Notes under the pieces: model-generated
Seen by the model: only the letters and a program-made list of their open reading frames with translations
Told to the model about the DNA's origin: nothing
Database searches by the model: none
Translations under genes and position numbers: made by a program
In this document: positions 17,489 to 27,069 of the stretch, piece after piece
Layout of the letters: every line of letters starts with the position of its first letter
Position numbering within the stretch: position 1 is the stretch's first letter
From: Mycobacterium deserti
GTDB taxonomy: Bacteria > Actinomycetota > Actinomycetes > Mycobacteriales > Mycobacteriaceae
NCBI RefSeq assembly: GCF_025345615.1
Contig: NZ_JAODWD010000005.1
Coordinates: forward strand, 186,001 to 250,000
DNA length: 64,000 nt
Reading direction: 5' to 3'

Positions 17489-18391
17489 CTAACCGGAACC
17501 GGCCAGTCGGGCGACGGCATCGATGAAAGTGGTCTCGTACGGCACCGAACGGGGCAGCGCCGCGGCCTCCCAGCCGGGACCGACCACCACCACCGACGCA
17601 TGTGCTTGCGTCAGAGCCTCGATGGCGGCCACATCCGCGGTGTCAGGGGATTGTGCCCACAGCGCCACGGTGCTGCGGTTCGTATGCCGCGCCAATGCGT
17701 CGAGCAGCGCGGACTGCGGCACCGCAGCGCCGAGCATCAGCGACGTGCGATGGCGCTCGCTCAACGCAGCACGCAGCGCTTCCAACGGCAGGGTGTGCGC
17801 CTCGTTCTCGGTGCAGGCCAGGATCACCGGCGCGGTTTCCTGATTCACCCCTGCGTGGTGGCCTGACGGCACCCGTTGCAGCGACCGGGCGACCGTCCAC
17901 GACAGCGCGTGCTCTACATCGATGCACCCGACGCCTGCGCCCTGCTGCGCCTCGATAGTGACGAACGCCGGCCGTATCAACTGGTTCCAGGTGTCCACGA
18001 CGCCGTAGTGCCGGAAGTGGTTGTCCAGTTGCCTGCCCATCTCGTCGACGTCCAGTTCGAACGCCGCCGACAGCAGCGAGGCGGCATCTGCGCGGTTGGG
18101 GGACGTGGCGTGCATCGCGGCCGCTGCGGCACTGCGTGGATTGACGCCGCGGCGAACCAGATCGCCCATCTCTTGCAGCATCGCGATGTCGGCCTCGCTG
18201 TAGAGCCGGTGACGGCCGGGCGTGTGGCCGGACGGCCCGACTCCGTAGCGCTGATTCCAGCTGCGCAACGTCGCCGTCGGCACGCCGAGACGCTCGGCCA
18301 CCGCGCGCACCGTGTAGCGCGGCAGGCTGATATCGGCCTCGGCGGGCGCGTCGTCGCTATAGCGGCGTTCGGGTCTGGGTGCTCGGCTCAC
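17489..18391 (-). CDS. MerR-family regulator with a CarH/LitR-like C-terminal domain
   Basis: Residues 25-95 form a MerR winged helix (YTVRAVAERLGVPTATLRSW). The remaining 200 residues resemble the helical-bundle and cobalamin-binding parts of CarH/LitR photoreceptors. An EH pair is kept in DVEHALSW, but the tryptophan expected ten residues before it is Gln. The lower-ligand motif ExHxxG appears as EAHTLP, with His kept and Gly replaced. It sits next to idi and the crt operon and is the best candidate regulator for pigment. Cobalamin binding is uncertain. Confidence 0.75.
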   Translation of the reverse strand: MSRAPRPERRYSDDAPAEADISLPRYTVRAVAERLGVPTATLRSWNQRYGVGPSGHTPGRHRLYSEADIAMLQEMGDLVRRGVNPRSAAAAAMHATSPNRADAASLLSAAFELDVDEMGRQLDNHFRHYGVVDTWNQLIRPAFVTIEAQQGAGVGCIDVEHALSWTVARSLQRVPSGHHAGVNQETAPVILACTENEAHTLPLEALRAALSERHRTSLMLGAAVPQSALLDALARHTNRSTVALWAQSPDTADVAAIEALTQAHASVVVVGPGWEAAALPRSVPYETTFIDAVARLAGSG

Positions 18392-18540
18392 AGCCCCTCA
18401 CGGATCATGGGCGCATGTAGTTGGCGGTCGGTCGGAACAGAACTCCCGCCAGACTAGGGATGCGGGTCCGTGCGGGTGGGCGCCTTCGTGTGAATCGACG
18501 CAAAACTGATGCATTTCGTTCGTTCGGAACTGGGTACTTA

Positions 18541-18975
18541 ATGGCGGTGACCGGCAACGAAGACACTCAGCATAAGCGCCCAGAGGGGATTGACGACGCC
18601 ACGGTCGAGGCGGTGGGTGCCGTCTCGGAGGCCCTGGAGTGGGTCGAGCGTGCTCGCGGCGCTCTGTACGACTTTCACCAGCTCATGGGCCGCGCCGACC
18701 TGACGCTCGGCGACGCGTGCGACAAGCTTCGCGATGCGGGCCATGGCGCGCAGGCAGACCGGCTGGAAAAGGAGGTCGTCGGCCGCAACGTCATCTACGG
18801 CAGGTGGACGTTCCAGATCGTCGAGGACTTCGACGACAACTACTGGTCGGTGTTCCGCGACCACGAACGGCGGGTCCGTGACGAACTGCAGGACGGCAAG
18901 CGCCACATCTTCGAGGCCGAGATGAAGGAGGACCGGCGCACCAAGGGGAACACCGGCCACGAATACCGGCCGTAG
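18541..18975 (+). CDS. Conserved hypothetical acidic protein
   Basis: I do not recognise a named family for this 144-residue, highly charged and mostly helical protein. The centre is AVSEALEWVERARGALYDFHQL and the C-terminal part DFDDNYWSVFRDHERRVRDE. It has no membrane segment or signal peptide. ATG 18541 is used, but GTG at 18547 is possible because GGGTA at 18532-18536, a possible SigF -10, is very close to the start. It is divergent from the MerR regulator and convergent with pcd, whose stop is 5 nt away. Confidence 0.65.
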   Translation: MAVTGNEDTQHKRPEGIDDATVEAVGAVSEALEWVERARGALYDFHQLMGRADLTLGDACDKLRDAGHGAQADRLEKEVVGRNVIYGRWTFQIVEDFDDNYWSVFRDHERRVRDELQDGKRHIFEAEMKEDRRTKGNTGHEYRP

Positions 18976-18979
18976 TGCG

Positions 18980-20533
18980 TCAGCCGAAATGCACGCCCTG
19001 AGCCAGTGGCAACTCCGATGAATAGTTGACGGTGTTGGTGGCCCGGCGCATGTAGGCCTTCCAGGCGTCCGATCCGGACTCGCGGCCGCCACCGGTCTGC
19101 TTTTCACCGCCGAACGCCCCACCGATCTCGGCACCCGAGGTCCCGATGTTGACATTGGCGATGCCGCAGTCCGAGCCCTCGGCGGACATGAACCGCTCGG
19201 CCTCACGCATGTCGAGAGTGAAGATCGACGACGAAAGACCTTGCGGCACCGCGTTGTTCAACGCGATTGCCTCATCGAGCTCGTCATAGGTCAGCACATA
19301 GAGAATCGGCGCGAACGTCTCAGCGTGCACCACGTCGGTCTGCGCGGGCATCCGAACCACCGCGGGCGCAACGTAATACGACGTGTCACCCGCTTCACCA
19401 TCGAAGATTCTGCGCTCGCCTCCGAAGACTTCTCCGCCGTCCGTGCGCGCCGTGTCCAGAGCGCGAACCATGTCCCGGTACGCGGTCTCGTGAATCAGCG
19501 GCCCGACAAGGGTGTCGGCTGCGGCGGGATCGCCGACGGGCAGCTGGCGGTAGGCGTCGACGATTCTGCCCACCAGCTCGTCAGCGATCGAGCGGTGCAC
19601 GATCAGCCTGCGCAGCGTGGTGCAGCGCTGACCCGCGGTACCCGCGGCCGAGAAAACGATGCCGCGCACCGCGAGGTCGAGATCGGCCGACGGGGTCACG
19701 ATCGCGGCGTTATTGCCGCCCAACTCGAGGAGTGCCTTCCCGAAGCGCTGTGCCACCCGCGGACCCACCTGCTGACCCATGCGCACCGAGCCGGTAGCCG
19801 ACAGCAGCGCCACCCGGGGATCGTCGACGAGGCGCTCGCCGACGTCCCGGCTGCCGAGCACCAGCCGGCTCACCCCGCGCGGTGCTCCGACATCGTCGGC
19901 GGCCCGCTCGATCAGCGCCTGACACGCCAGTGCGGTCAGCGGCGTGAGCTCCGAGGGTTTCCACACCACCGTGTCGCCGCACACCAGCGCGATCGCGGTG
20001 TTCCACGACCACACCGCGACCGGGAAGTTGAACGCTGTGATCACACCGACAACGCCGAGCGGGTGCCAGGTCTCCATCAGCCGGTGGCCGGGTCGTTCGG
20101 AGGCGATGGTTTTGCCGTACAGCTGACGCGACAGCCCGACGGCGAACTGGCAGATGTCGATCATCTCCTGCACCTCGCCGAGGGCCTCCGAGGTGATCTT
20201 GCCCGCCTCGATGGTGACCAGCTCGGCCAGCTCGGACTTGTGCGCTACCAGCAATTCGCCGAGGCGGGCGACGAGCGCACCGCGGACCGGCGGCGGCGTG
20301 GTCCGCCACGTCGTAAACGCCTGCGCCGCTTCGGCGATGGCCGCATCGGCCTGCTCTGCGGTGGTTTCGGGAACGCTGAACAACGTCTCCCCGGTGATCG
20401 GGGTGCTGGCTACCAGCCCGGGATCACCGGGTGGGGTGAGTGCCGTCGTCGCGCCGACTGCCCGCAACGCGGCGCGGACCCGGTCGCGCAACTGCTCGGC
20501 CGCCGGAAGGGATGTGGTCGTAATGGTGGTCAT
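18980..20533 (-). CDS. pcd: L-piperideine-6-carboxylate dehydrogenase (ALDH7 family)
   Basis: This NAD-dependent aldehyde dehydrogenase oxidises piperideine-6-carboxylate/aminoadipate semialdehyde to L-2-aminoadipate in lysine catabolism. The catalytic cysteine is in GQRCTTLRRL, the general-base glutamate in LLELGGNN, and the cofactor region in FNFPVAVWSWN. The start is ATG 20533 (MTTITTTS), giving 517 residues; the frame to 20794 overlaps the upstream gene. ATGA overlap with the preceding gene indicates one operon. Rv3293-type position beside the Rv3292-like gene and lrpA. Confidence 0.9.
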   Translation of the reverse strand: MTTITTTSLPAAEQLRDRVRAALRAVGATTALTPPGDPGLVASTPITGETLFSVPETTAEQADAAIAEAAQAFTTWRTTPPPVRGALVARLGELLVAHKSELAELVTIEAGKITSEALGEVQEMIDICQFAVGLSRQLYGKTIASERPGHRLMETWHPLGVVGVITAFNFPVAVWSWNTAIALVCGDTVVWKPSELTPLTALACQALIERAADDVGAPRGVSRLVLGSRDVGERLVDDPRVALLSATGSVRMGQQVGPRVAQRFGKALLELGGNNAAIVTPSADLDLAVRGIVFSAAGTAGQRCTTLRRLIVHRSIADELVGRIVDAYRQLPVGDPAAADTLVGPLIHETAYRDMVRALDTARTDGGEVFGGERRIFDGEAGDTSYYVAPAVVRMPAQTDVVHAETFAPILYVLTYDELDEAIALNNAVPQGLSSSIFTLDMREAERFMSAEGSDCGIANVNIGTSGAEIGGAFGGEKQTGGGRESGSDAWKAYMRRATNTVNYSSELPLAQGVHFG

Positions 20534-21771
20534 GACGCGGCTTTCTCGTAGAGCTCGTAAGGGTTGTGGATGTGGTGGTGGATCTGCCCGGCCATCCAGT
20601 CCAGGCTGTAGTGCGAGTCGTCGCGCACCGCGGCGGCGTGCGTGTCGGTGTCGAGGTTGGAGCGGAAGATCCCGGCTGCTGATGCAGGCAGGAAATCCTC
20701 GTAAACAACGGGTTTCGTGCAATCCCCACCCCGGTAATAGGCCAGCGCCGCCGAGGCCATCTCTTCGTCCGTCGCCGGGAAGTGCTTTGCCCACACCTCC
20801 GCCGACGCCGCCCCGGCGGGCATTTCAGCCATCGCGGCGTCATAGCGCTCACGGCCCTTCGGGGTGAGGGCTACGCCTCGTGCCTCCACTTCGCCGAAGC
20901 GCACCCGCAGGGTGCCCTCGGAGACGGCGCCATCGCCGTCGCGGAAGCGGCGCGGCTCGGCAAGTGCCCGAAACGACGTCTGCCGCAACAACACCTCCGG
21001 TCCCGGCCAGCGCGGCGGTCCCTGGATCGCGTCGATCATCATGACGCCGCGCTCGGTCATGCGCCGGTACAGGTCGTCGATGTCGAGCACCCGCGGGGTC
21101 AGATGGTTGATGTGGGTGCTCGTCACGCCCGCGATGTCTGCGGCCACCGCCGAGACCCTGGTCAACTCCTCGTACCAGCCGCGGTCGATCGGTTCACGCG
21201 ACAGGGCGAACGCCGACGCCGCGGCCGCGACGAAACGCTCGGCGCGCTCGGGAGCCGCGCCGCCGTCGGCGGCGATGCGGCGGGCCTCGGCGATCAGCGC
21301 GGGGTCGAACAGTTGCCGCTCGGCGACGAACCGCTCAACCCGGTCGCGAAGGGCAGGGGCGAAGAACCGGGCGTCGGCGGTGGCCAGCATCGAGGTGAAC
21401 ACCCGGAAGGGGTTGCGGGCCAGTTCTTCTGAATCGACTGGCCGGAACGCAGTCGAAACGACTGGGACCGGTGAGGCTGCTTCGCGCAGATCGTAGAACC
21501 CGACGGGGTACATGCCGAATGCGGCGAACAGATCGGCGACTTGTGCGAGTTCGCGCGCACTTCCGACCCGGATGGCACCGTGGCGCTCCGCAGTCACCCG
21601 CGCAAGCGAGCCCAGCCGTTCGGCATCGGGTGAGTGGGCGGCGTAGTCACGGTTCACCTCGGCGGAGACCTCGACCAGCGTGGTGTAGGCAGGCACTTCG
21701 GCGGCGTACATACGCGACAGCGCGGCGGCGAAACTCGCGCGCAGCTGCCAGGTTTCGAGACGCCGGCTCAT
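20530..21771 (-). CDS. 2-oxoadipate dioxygenase/decarboxylase family protein (HglS/YdcJ, DUF1338)
   Basis: This 413-residue protein belongs to the VOC-fold DUF1338 family. The Pseudomonas member HglS converts 2-oxoadipate to D-2-hydroxyglutarate using Fe(II) and oxygen. Recognisable stretches are TSTHINHLTPRVLDI, with its metal-binding histidine, and YEDFLPASAAGIFRSNL near the C-terminus. The start is ATG 21771 (MSRRLETWQ); the frame to 21897 would run across the lrpA promoter. It overlaps pcd by 4 nt. With pcd and lat it could complete lysine breakdown below aminoadipate. Substrate inferred from family and context. Confidence 0.8.
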   Translation of the reverse strand: MSRRLETWQLRASFAAALSRMYAAEVPAYTTLVEVSAEVNRDYAAHSPDAERLGSLARVTAERHGAIRVGSARELAQVADLFAAFGMYPVGFYDLREAASPVPVVSTAFRPVDSEELARNPFRVFTSMLATADARFFAPALRDRVERFVAERQLFDPALIAEARRIAADGGAAPERAERFVAAAASAFALSREPIDRGWYEELTRVSAVAADIAGVTSTHINHLTPRVLDIDDLYRRMTERGVMMIDAIQGPPRWPGPEVLLRQTSFRALAEPRRFRDGDGAVSEGTLRVRFGEVEARGVALTPKGRERYDAAMAEMPAGAASAEVWAKHFPATDEEMASAALAYYRGGDCTKPVVYEDFLPASAAGIFRSNLDTDTHAAAVRDDSHYSLDWMAGQIHHHIHNPYELYEKAAS

Positions 21772-21789
21772 GACCGCCACCGGCTCGGA

Positions 21790-21795
21790 TACAGT
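21790..21795 (+). promoter_or_regulatory. -10 box of a leaderless lrpA transcript
   Basis: TACAGT (TANNNT) lies 6 nt before the ATG at 21802, the spacing expected for leaderless mycobacterial mRNAs. Only 30 bp separate lrpA from the divergent catabolic operon, so LrpA binding here would affect both directions. Confidence 0.5.
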
Positions 21796-21801
21796 GCCGC
21801 C

Positions 21802-22272
21802 ATGGGTGACGCCGAAGACTCGCAGGCCCATCTCGACGAGATCGATCGAATACTGGCCCGTGAACTGGTGGCCGACGGCCGGGCAACGCTCGCGCATCTA
21901 GCCGCCAGCGCAGGCCTGTCGGTGTCGGCGGTGCAGTCCCGGGTGCGAAGGCTGGAGGCGCGTGGCGTGGTGATCGGGTACCACGCGCGGCTGGACCCCG
22001 AGGCGGTCGGGCACCAGTTGTCGGCGTTCGTCGCCATCACCCCTCTCGATCCGTCTCAACCCGATGATGCGCCTGCTCGGCTGGAGCACATAGCCGCCAT
22101 CGAGTCCTGCTATTCGGTGGCAGGCGAGGAGAGCTACGTGCTCCTGGTGCGTGTCGGGTCGGCGCGGGCCCTGGAGGACCTGCTGCAGCAGATCAGGACC
22201 GCAGCGAATGTCCGTACGCGAAGCACCGTCATCTTACAGACGTTTTACGACGGGAGGCAATTCGTACCGTAA
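21802..22272 (+). CDS. lrpA: Lrp/AsnC-family regulator of lysine catabolism
   Basis: This 156-residue regulator has an N-terminal helix-turn-helix (ATLAHLAASAGLSVSAVQSRVRRLE, quoted across residues 27-51) and a C-terminal RAM ligand-binding domain ending in TVILQTFYDGR. The M. tuberculosis orthologue Rv3291c is divergent from Rv3292 and next to lat, and binds the lat promoter. The ATG at 21802 is set by the leaderless -10 box; a longer frame from 21634 overlaps the divergent gene. Its stop directly abuts the minus-strand gene at 22273. Confidence 0.9.
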   Translation: MGDAEDSQAHLDEIDRILARELVADGRATLAHLAASAGLSVSAVQSRVRRLEARGVVIGYHARLDPEAVGHQLSAFVAITPLDPSQPDDAPARLEHIAAIESCYSVAGEESYVLLVRVGSARALEDLLQQIRTAANVRTRSTVILQTFYDGRQFVP

Positions 22273-22599
22273 TTATTCCGGTCCAGTAGTGGTTTCGCCG
22301 TCATTTTTGTGCTCACGACCGCTGATCAGGGCGTGGCCCGCGCCGATCGCCACCGCTACCGGCCAGTCCACCAGCTCGATGGCCACCAGCGCGGCCAGCG
22401 CTCCGTAGAACGCGAGCTGGTCTGGACGCGGAAACGGGACGCGGCCGAGGACGGGCAGCCTCAGCGCGAAGTGGTCGGCATCGCGCACCCGACGGGCGGT
22501 GTCGCGGTGCGACGACACCTGGCCGTCACCTTTCGTTGTCTCACCGGTCGCGTGTCCCTCACCGTTTCGGCGTTCGTGGGCCTTACCTTGCGAAGTCAT
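22273..22599 (-). CDS. Small membrane protein co-transcribed with the CtpI-like ATPase
   Basis: This 108-residue protein has a charged, probably disordered N-terminal half (MTSQGKAHERRNGEGHATGE) and a hydrophobic segment or two in LAFYGALAALVAIELVDWPVAVAIGAG. The ATG at 22599 lies inside the last 17 nt of the ATPase gene, so the two are translationally coupled. The function is unknown; an accessory to the transporter is possible by position. Confidence 0.6.
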   Translation of the reverse strand: MTSQGKAHERRNGEGHATGETTKGDGQVSSHRDTARRVRDADHFALRLPVLGRVPFPRPDQLAFYGALAALVAIELVDWPVAVAIGAGHALISGREHKNDGETTTGPE

Positions 22600-25500
22600 G
22601 GGGAACCTTTTCAGCGCTCTTGGGCAAGACGCGTTGCTCGGTGGCGCGGTCCGTGTCCTCACCCCGCCGCTCTGTGACATCTACGCCGTTCTGGTGCGCG
22701 CCGGCGTCGTCGTCATCGAAGACGACTGACTCCTCGCCCGACGCGGTCGTGCCGATGCGCGCCGCCAGCACGCGCGACGCGAGCGCCGAGATCATCGTCG
22801 CCGCGACCGCGGCTCCGAACGCCTGACTCCACGCGATCGGCCCGACGGGCGTGCAGCCGAACAGCTGACTGACCCCCGGCGTGCTGACGATGCCGATCAT
22901 CACCGCGAATGTCCCGACGTTGGTCGCCACCACCAGTGGACCGTGCGAGTCGATCAACGTCTGCAGGATCTGGGTCGACACCAGACCGATGAGGGCCGCC
23001 GTCGCGGCCCGCCGCCGGCTTCCGGTAACCCGAGCCATCAACCACGCCGCGGTTGCCCCGCCGGTGGTGGCCGCCCCGCGCACCGCGATGGCCCGCCACA
23101 TCACCGACTCGTCGCGGTCGGCGCGTCCGGTTGCCGACTGCGGACTGACTGCCAGCGCGGCCGCGGGCAGCGCGTCGGTCAGCATGTTGACCAGAAGCAT
23201 CTGCCGCGCGTTGAGCACCGAGTTGCCGGTCAGCAGGCTGCTGATCAATGCGAAACAGACCTCGCCGGTGTTGCCGCCCAGCAGCACCGAGACCGCCGAC
23301 TGCACCCTGCGCCACAGTTGGTTGCCCTCGTCGATCGCGTCGATCAAGGCGTCGATGCGCCCGTCGAGCAACATCACGTCGGCCGCGGTGCGGGCGGGGT
23401 CACTGCCCTCGGAGGCCACCCCGATCCCGACGCTGGCGGCCCGGATCGCCGCCGCGTCGTTGGCGCCGTCGCCAACCATCGCCGTCACCATGTCGATGCG
23501 TTCCAGCGTCTGCACGACGTCGACCTTGTGTTCGGGCGTCATCCGGGCGAACACCGCGTGCGTGCGCACCGCATCGGCACGCTCGTCGGCCGACATCGTC
23601 TCCCATTCGTCGCCGGTGACGACATCGTCCGACCGGACGTGCAGCCCCAGATCGCCGGCCACCACCGAGGCGGTGACCGGGTGGTCGCCGGTGATCAGCC
23701 GCACACCGATCCCGCGGTTGTCGAGTTCTTTGAGCAGATCGCCTGCGGCGGGCCGCAGCGTATCGGCGAGTCCGACCACCCCGACGGGACGCAGGTTCGC
23801 CGTGCACAGCGTTTCCAGCCGCTCGGGATCGGCCGCGGCGGCCTTGGCGTCCTCGTCGGTGAGGCGGCACTCCGCGACGGCCAGCACGCGCAGCCCCTCG
23901 GCGGCCAGTTCGTCGAGCGCCTCGGCCAGCTGCCCATTCACCTCGCCCAGCGCTGCGGTGATCTTCTCGGGTGCCCCCTTGATCTGAAGCCGGTTCCCGA
24001 AAAGCGCCGCCGCGAACGGGCGGTCGGACTGGAACGGCAGCACCGCGTCGGGTTGTGCGGTGGTGCGGGCGCCGCTGTGTTCGGCGGCCCGCAGGATCGC
24101 TTCGTCGGTCGCGTGGTCGGGGCGCTGGCCGTTCTTGACGACGACAGTGTCTGCGGCCGTGCGCAGTACCTCGTCGGAGTCGAACCCGTCGAGCGCCCGA
24201 AGCGCCTTGACCTGCAACCGGTTCTGGCTCAGGGTGCCGGTTTTGTCGAAACACACGACCCGAACGCGGGCCAGCGCCTCGACGGCGTGCGGATTGCGGA
24301 TCAACACCGACTCGCCGCTGAGCTTGCGAGCGGCCGCCAACTGCGCGAGCGTCGCCACCAGCGGGAGACCCTCGGGCACCGCAGCGACGATGACACCGAC
24401 CGCGCTGGCCACCGAGTCGCGCAGCGGAGTGCGGCGCAGGAAACTCAGCACGCCGACCACCGCGCCGCCGCCCAGGGTCCACGGCAGCGCCCGCGACGTG
24501 ATGCGGCGCAATTGCGACTGCAGGCCGATCTCGCGTGACTTCGCCGGCGCCATCGCCATCGCCCGTCGCATCTCCGAACTCGCCCCGACCGCGGTGACGA
24601 CCCCGACCGCGGTCCCGGCCACAAGCGTCGAGCCCCCGTAGATCATGCACGCGCGTTCGGCCAGCGGCGCGCCCGGCGTGGCATCGGCGGTCTTGACCAC
24701 CGGCAGCGACTCGCCGGTCAGGGACGACTCGTCGACCTCCACGCTGTCGACGTCGATGAGCCGGGCGTCGGCGGGCACGACTTCGCCCGACCGCACCTCG
24801 ATCACGTCGCCGGGCCGCAACTTTCGCGCGGGCAACTCCTCTACGAGGTTCGCGTCGGCGGCGCCCGCGCGTCGCCGCGCGGGCGGCTCCTGCACGGCGA
24901 GCAGTCGTCGCGCGGGCGGCTCCTGCACGGCGAGCAGTCGTCGCAGCACACGCTCGGCATGCAGTTGTTGTTCGGCGGACAGCGCCGCGTTGCCCAACAG
25001 CACACTGCCGACCAGTGCGGCGTCGAACGGCGAGCCGAGCATCGCGCTGGCGATGGCGCCGGTCGCCAGTATCGGGGTGAGCGGATCGGCCAGGTTGGCG
25101 CGGATCTCGCCGACGAAATCGCGCGCGTAGCCGAACGATCCGCCGACGGCGTCGAGCACCGACCGGGCCGCGGGCACGGCATCGAACACCGACCGGGACG
25201 GCTCGTCGGCCTCCCGCGGCTGCTCCGGCAGCAGGCGGCGCACCTCGTCGACGGGTAGAGCGTGCCAGTCGTGGCCGGGTTCGGGGCTGGGCACCGGATC
25301 GCCGAACACCCGGTTGCCCGACCCATATCCGGAGAGCAGGCCCGCGACGGCCCCGGCGTGCACGGGTATCGGTCCGCTGCCGACGACGCTGGGAATCAAC
25401 ATCAGCGAGCCCAGCGCGGTACTCGACATCGACAGCTGCACGCCCTTCGCGCTGGCGTCGCGCGCGGCGGGCAGCGCGTGCAGGATCCGCCACACGGCGA

Positions 25501-27046
25501 GGAGGTCGTTGACGAACAGGTCGGCGCCCCAGGGCGGCGGCTGGTCATCGCGACGCAATCCGATCGTCACGTCGGCGGCCTGCGGAATCGCCATGTCGGG
25601 CACCGTGAGCAGCAGCACGGTCTTGCCGTCGGCCTTGGCCGCGGCGACGGCATCGGCCAGCGAGTCGTTCAACGAGTCGCCAAGCGGGTGCAGACGATCG
25701 AAACCCTGTGCCAGCGAACGTAATCCGTCATCGCGCACTGAGACCAGCGTCGGCCGCGTCCTACGCGCCTCGGCGAGCACCGCCGCCGCGAACGGGTCGC
25801 GCACCGGGCTCACCAGCGCGTCTCCTTTGCCGTTCGCGCCTGGGATGTCGGCAAGCCGATGCCAGCCGGGGCCGAGCTTTCCGTCGGCGAGCGCCGTGCG
25901 CGCCGCCTCCCAGGCCTTGGCCCGGTGTGAATTGGTCAACCCGCGGACACGGCCGACCATCAGGTCGTCGGTGTAGAGCGCACGCGGGTCGACCACGACG
26001 GTGTCGACCCGGTCCAGGATGCGCAGCGCCCTCGGCCGCATGATCAGCACGTCGTGCCGGTTGGCCAGGCCGCGGCCCAGGGCGCAGGCGAAGGCTTCGC
26101 GCGTGGCGCGCACGGGTTTGGGAACGGTGACCACCGCCGCGGATGCCGCAGTGCCGACACTGCCCGTCAGGGCGCCGAGCACCGCGGCAGCGCCGAGACC
26201 GGCCAGTCCCGCGCGATCCGCGTAGCGATCGGCGGGGCCCTCCGACGGTGACCGGTTGAAGTCGGTTTCGTGGTCGCTGGCGGCGTGCTCGGCGAGTTCG
26301 GGTTCGTGTCTGCGCCAGGACATTCGGCCGTTCCACGCCTCGGCCGCCAGCATCGTCCGGTTGGCGGTCTCGAACGCGGCGGATACCGGCGACACCGTCA
26401 GCGCCGCGGCGGTCGAGTTCACCACCGCGAACAACAGGTCGGCGCCGTCGGAGCCGAGACCTTGTTCGATTTGCCTGCGTAGCCGCGGCACGTGGTCGGA
26501 CAGCGTCGGAATCGCCGAGAAGGCCTCAGGCAACCCGCGCAGCCGAAGGACGCTGCCGGCCACCGAGAGACCGAGGCCGGCGGCGGCCACCGCGGCGCCC
26601 GCGGTGCGCGCGACCAGCAGCGCGTCGTCGCCTGGGAGGTTGAGTGCGGGCTGCTTCACCGCGCGCGCGGCGCGTTCGGCGTCGGCGACCACGCCGCACA
26701 GCGCCTCGGCAGCGGGACCGTCGGCGTCGACCGTGACGACCAGTCGGGCGACGGAGCGGTTCAGCACCGCACTCTTCACGCCCGCCGTGGCTTTGACCGC
26801 CTTGAGCACCTCGCGTCCGACGGCCGAACCGTTGTCACCGCCGAGGCCGCGAACCTCGACCCAGAGTCGGTCGGAATTGGCGCTGTAGCGCCGTGCCGGC
26901 GGACCACCGACTGCCTCGACGGCCAATGCGGCCAGTGTTCCCGAGGCTCCCAGGGCCATCCGCGTTCCGGCCGCGGCCAACCGCAGCGGCGCGATGGCCA
27001 GTCCGAGTCCGGGCAGGGGCAGACGCGGAGTTCGGAGCAAGGCCAT
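22583..27046 (-). CDS. Large CtpI-like P-type ATPase
   Basis: This 1487-residue cation-transporting P-type ATPase has a 650-residue N-terminal extension with alanine-rich hydrophobic stretches, as in mycobacterial CtpI. The actuator motif SLTGES is near residue 775, the phosphorylation site CFDKTGTLS near 932 and the hinge MVGDGANDAAA near 1190. The transmembrane PEGLP motif is just before the phosphorylation domain. Substrate unknown. An in-frame 33-bp tandem duplication repeats LLAVQEPPARR before the actuator. The gene interrupts the usual lrpA-lat adjacency and the first ATG, 27046, has no clear ribosome-binding site. Confidence 0.85.
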   Translation of the reverse strand: MALLRTPRLPLPGLGLAIAPLRLAAAGTRMALGASGTLAALAVEAVGGPPARRYSANSDRLWVEVRGLGGDNGSAVGREVLKAVKATAGVKSAVLNRSVARLVVTVDADGPAAEALCGVVADAERAARAVKQPALNLPGDDALLVARTAGAAVAAAGLGLSVAGSVLRLRGLPEAFSAIPTLSDHVPRLRRQIEQGLGSDGADLLFAVVNSTAAALTVSPVSAAFETANRTMLAAEAWNGRMSWRRHEPELAEHAASDHETDFNRSPSEGPADRYADRAGLAGLGAAAVLGALTGSVGTAASAAVVTVPKPVRATREAFACALGRGLANRHDVLIMRPRALRILDRVDTVVVDPRALYTDDLMVGRVRGLTNSHRAKAWEAARTALADGKLGPGWHRLADIPGANGKGDALVSPVRDPFAAAVLAEARRTRPTLVSVRDDGLRSLAQGFDRLHPLGDSLNDSLADAVAAAKADGKTVLLLTVPDMAIPQAADVTIGLRRDDQPPPWGADLFVNDLLAVWRILHALPAARDASAKGVQLSMSSTALGSLMLIPSVVGSGPIPVHAGAVAGLLSGYGSGNRVFGDPVPSPEPGHDWHALPVDEVRRLLPEQPREADEPSRSVFDAVPAARSVLDAVGGSFGYARDFVGEIRANLADPLTPILATGAIASAMLGSPFDAALVGSVLLGNAALSAEQQLHAERVLRRLLAVQEPPARRLLAVQEPPARRRAGAADANLVEELPARKLRPGDVIEVRSGEVVPADARLIDVDSVEVDESSLTGESLPVVKTADATPGAPLAERACMIYGGSTLVAGTAVGVVTAVGASSEMRRAMAMAPAKSREIGLQSQLRRITSRALPWTLGGGAVVGVLSFLRRTPLRDSVASAVGVIVAAVPEGLPLVATLAQLAAARKLSGESVLIRNPHAVEALARVRVVCFDKTGTLSQNRLQVKALRALDGFDSDEVLRTAADTVVVKNGQRPDHATDEAILRAAEHSGARTTAQPDAVLPFQSDRPFAAALFGNRLQIKGAPEKITAALGEVNGQLAEALDELAAEGLRVLAVAECRLTDEDAKAAAADPERLETLCTANLRPVGVVGLADTLRPAAGDLLKELDNRGIGVRLITGDHPVTASVVAGDLGLHVRSDDVVTGDEWETMSADERADAVRTHAVFARMTPEHKVDVVQTLERIDMVTAMVGDGANDAAAIRAASVGIGVASEGSDPARTAADVMLLDGRIDALIDAIDEGNQLWRRVQSAVSVLLGGNTGEVCFALISSLLTGNSVLNARQMLLVNMLTDALPAAALAVSPQSATGRADRDESVMWRAIAVRGAATTGGATAAWLMARVTGSRRRAATAALIGLVSTQILQTLIDSHGPLVVATNVGTFAVMIGIVSTPGVSQLFGCTPVGPIAWSQAFGAAVAATMISALASRVLAARIGTTASGEESVVFDDDDAGAHQNGVDVTERRGEDTDRATEQRVLPKSAEKVPHDFAR
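24876..24941. repeat. In-frame 33-bp tandem duplication inside the ATPase gene
   Basis: Perfect copies at 24876-24908 and 24909-24941 add a second LLAVQEPPARR in the cytoplasmic loop between the first transmembrane helices and the TGES actuator motif. The reading frame is kept. A recent slippage event is likely. Confidence 0.9.
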
Positions 27047-27069
27047 GAGGGGGAATTACCGCGCGCTTC

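Noticed and set aside
22943..24538. Long plus-strand frames opposite the CtpI-like ATPase
   Set aside because: They are shadow frames of a GC-rich gene. The minus-strand frame has TGES, DKTGT and GDGAND in the right order.
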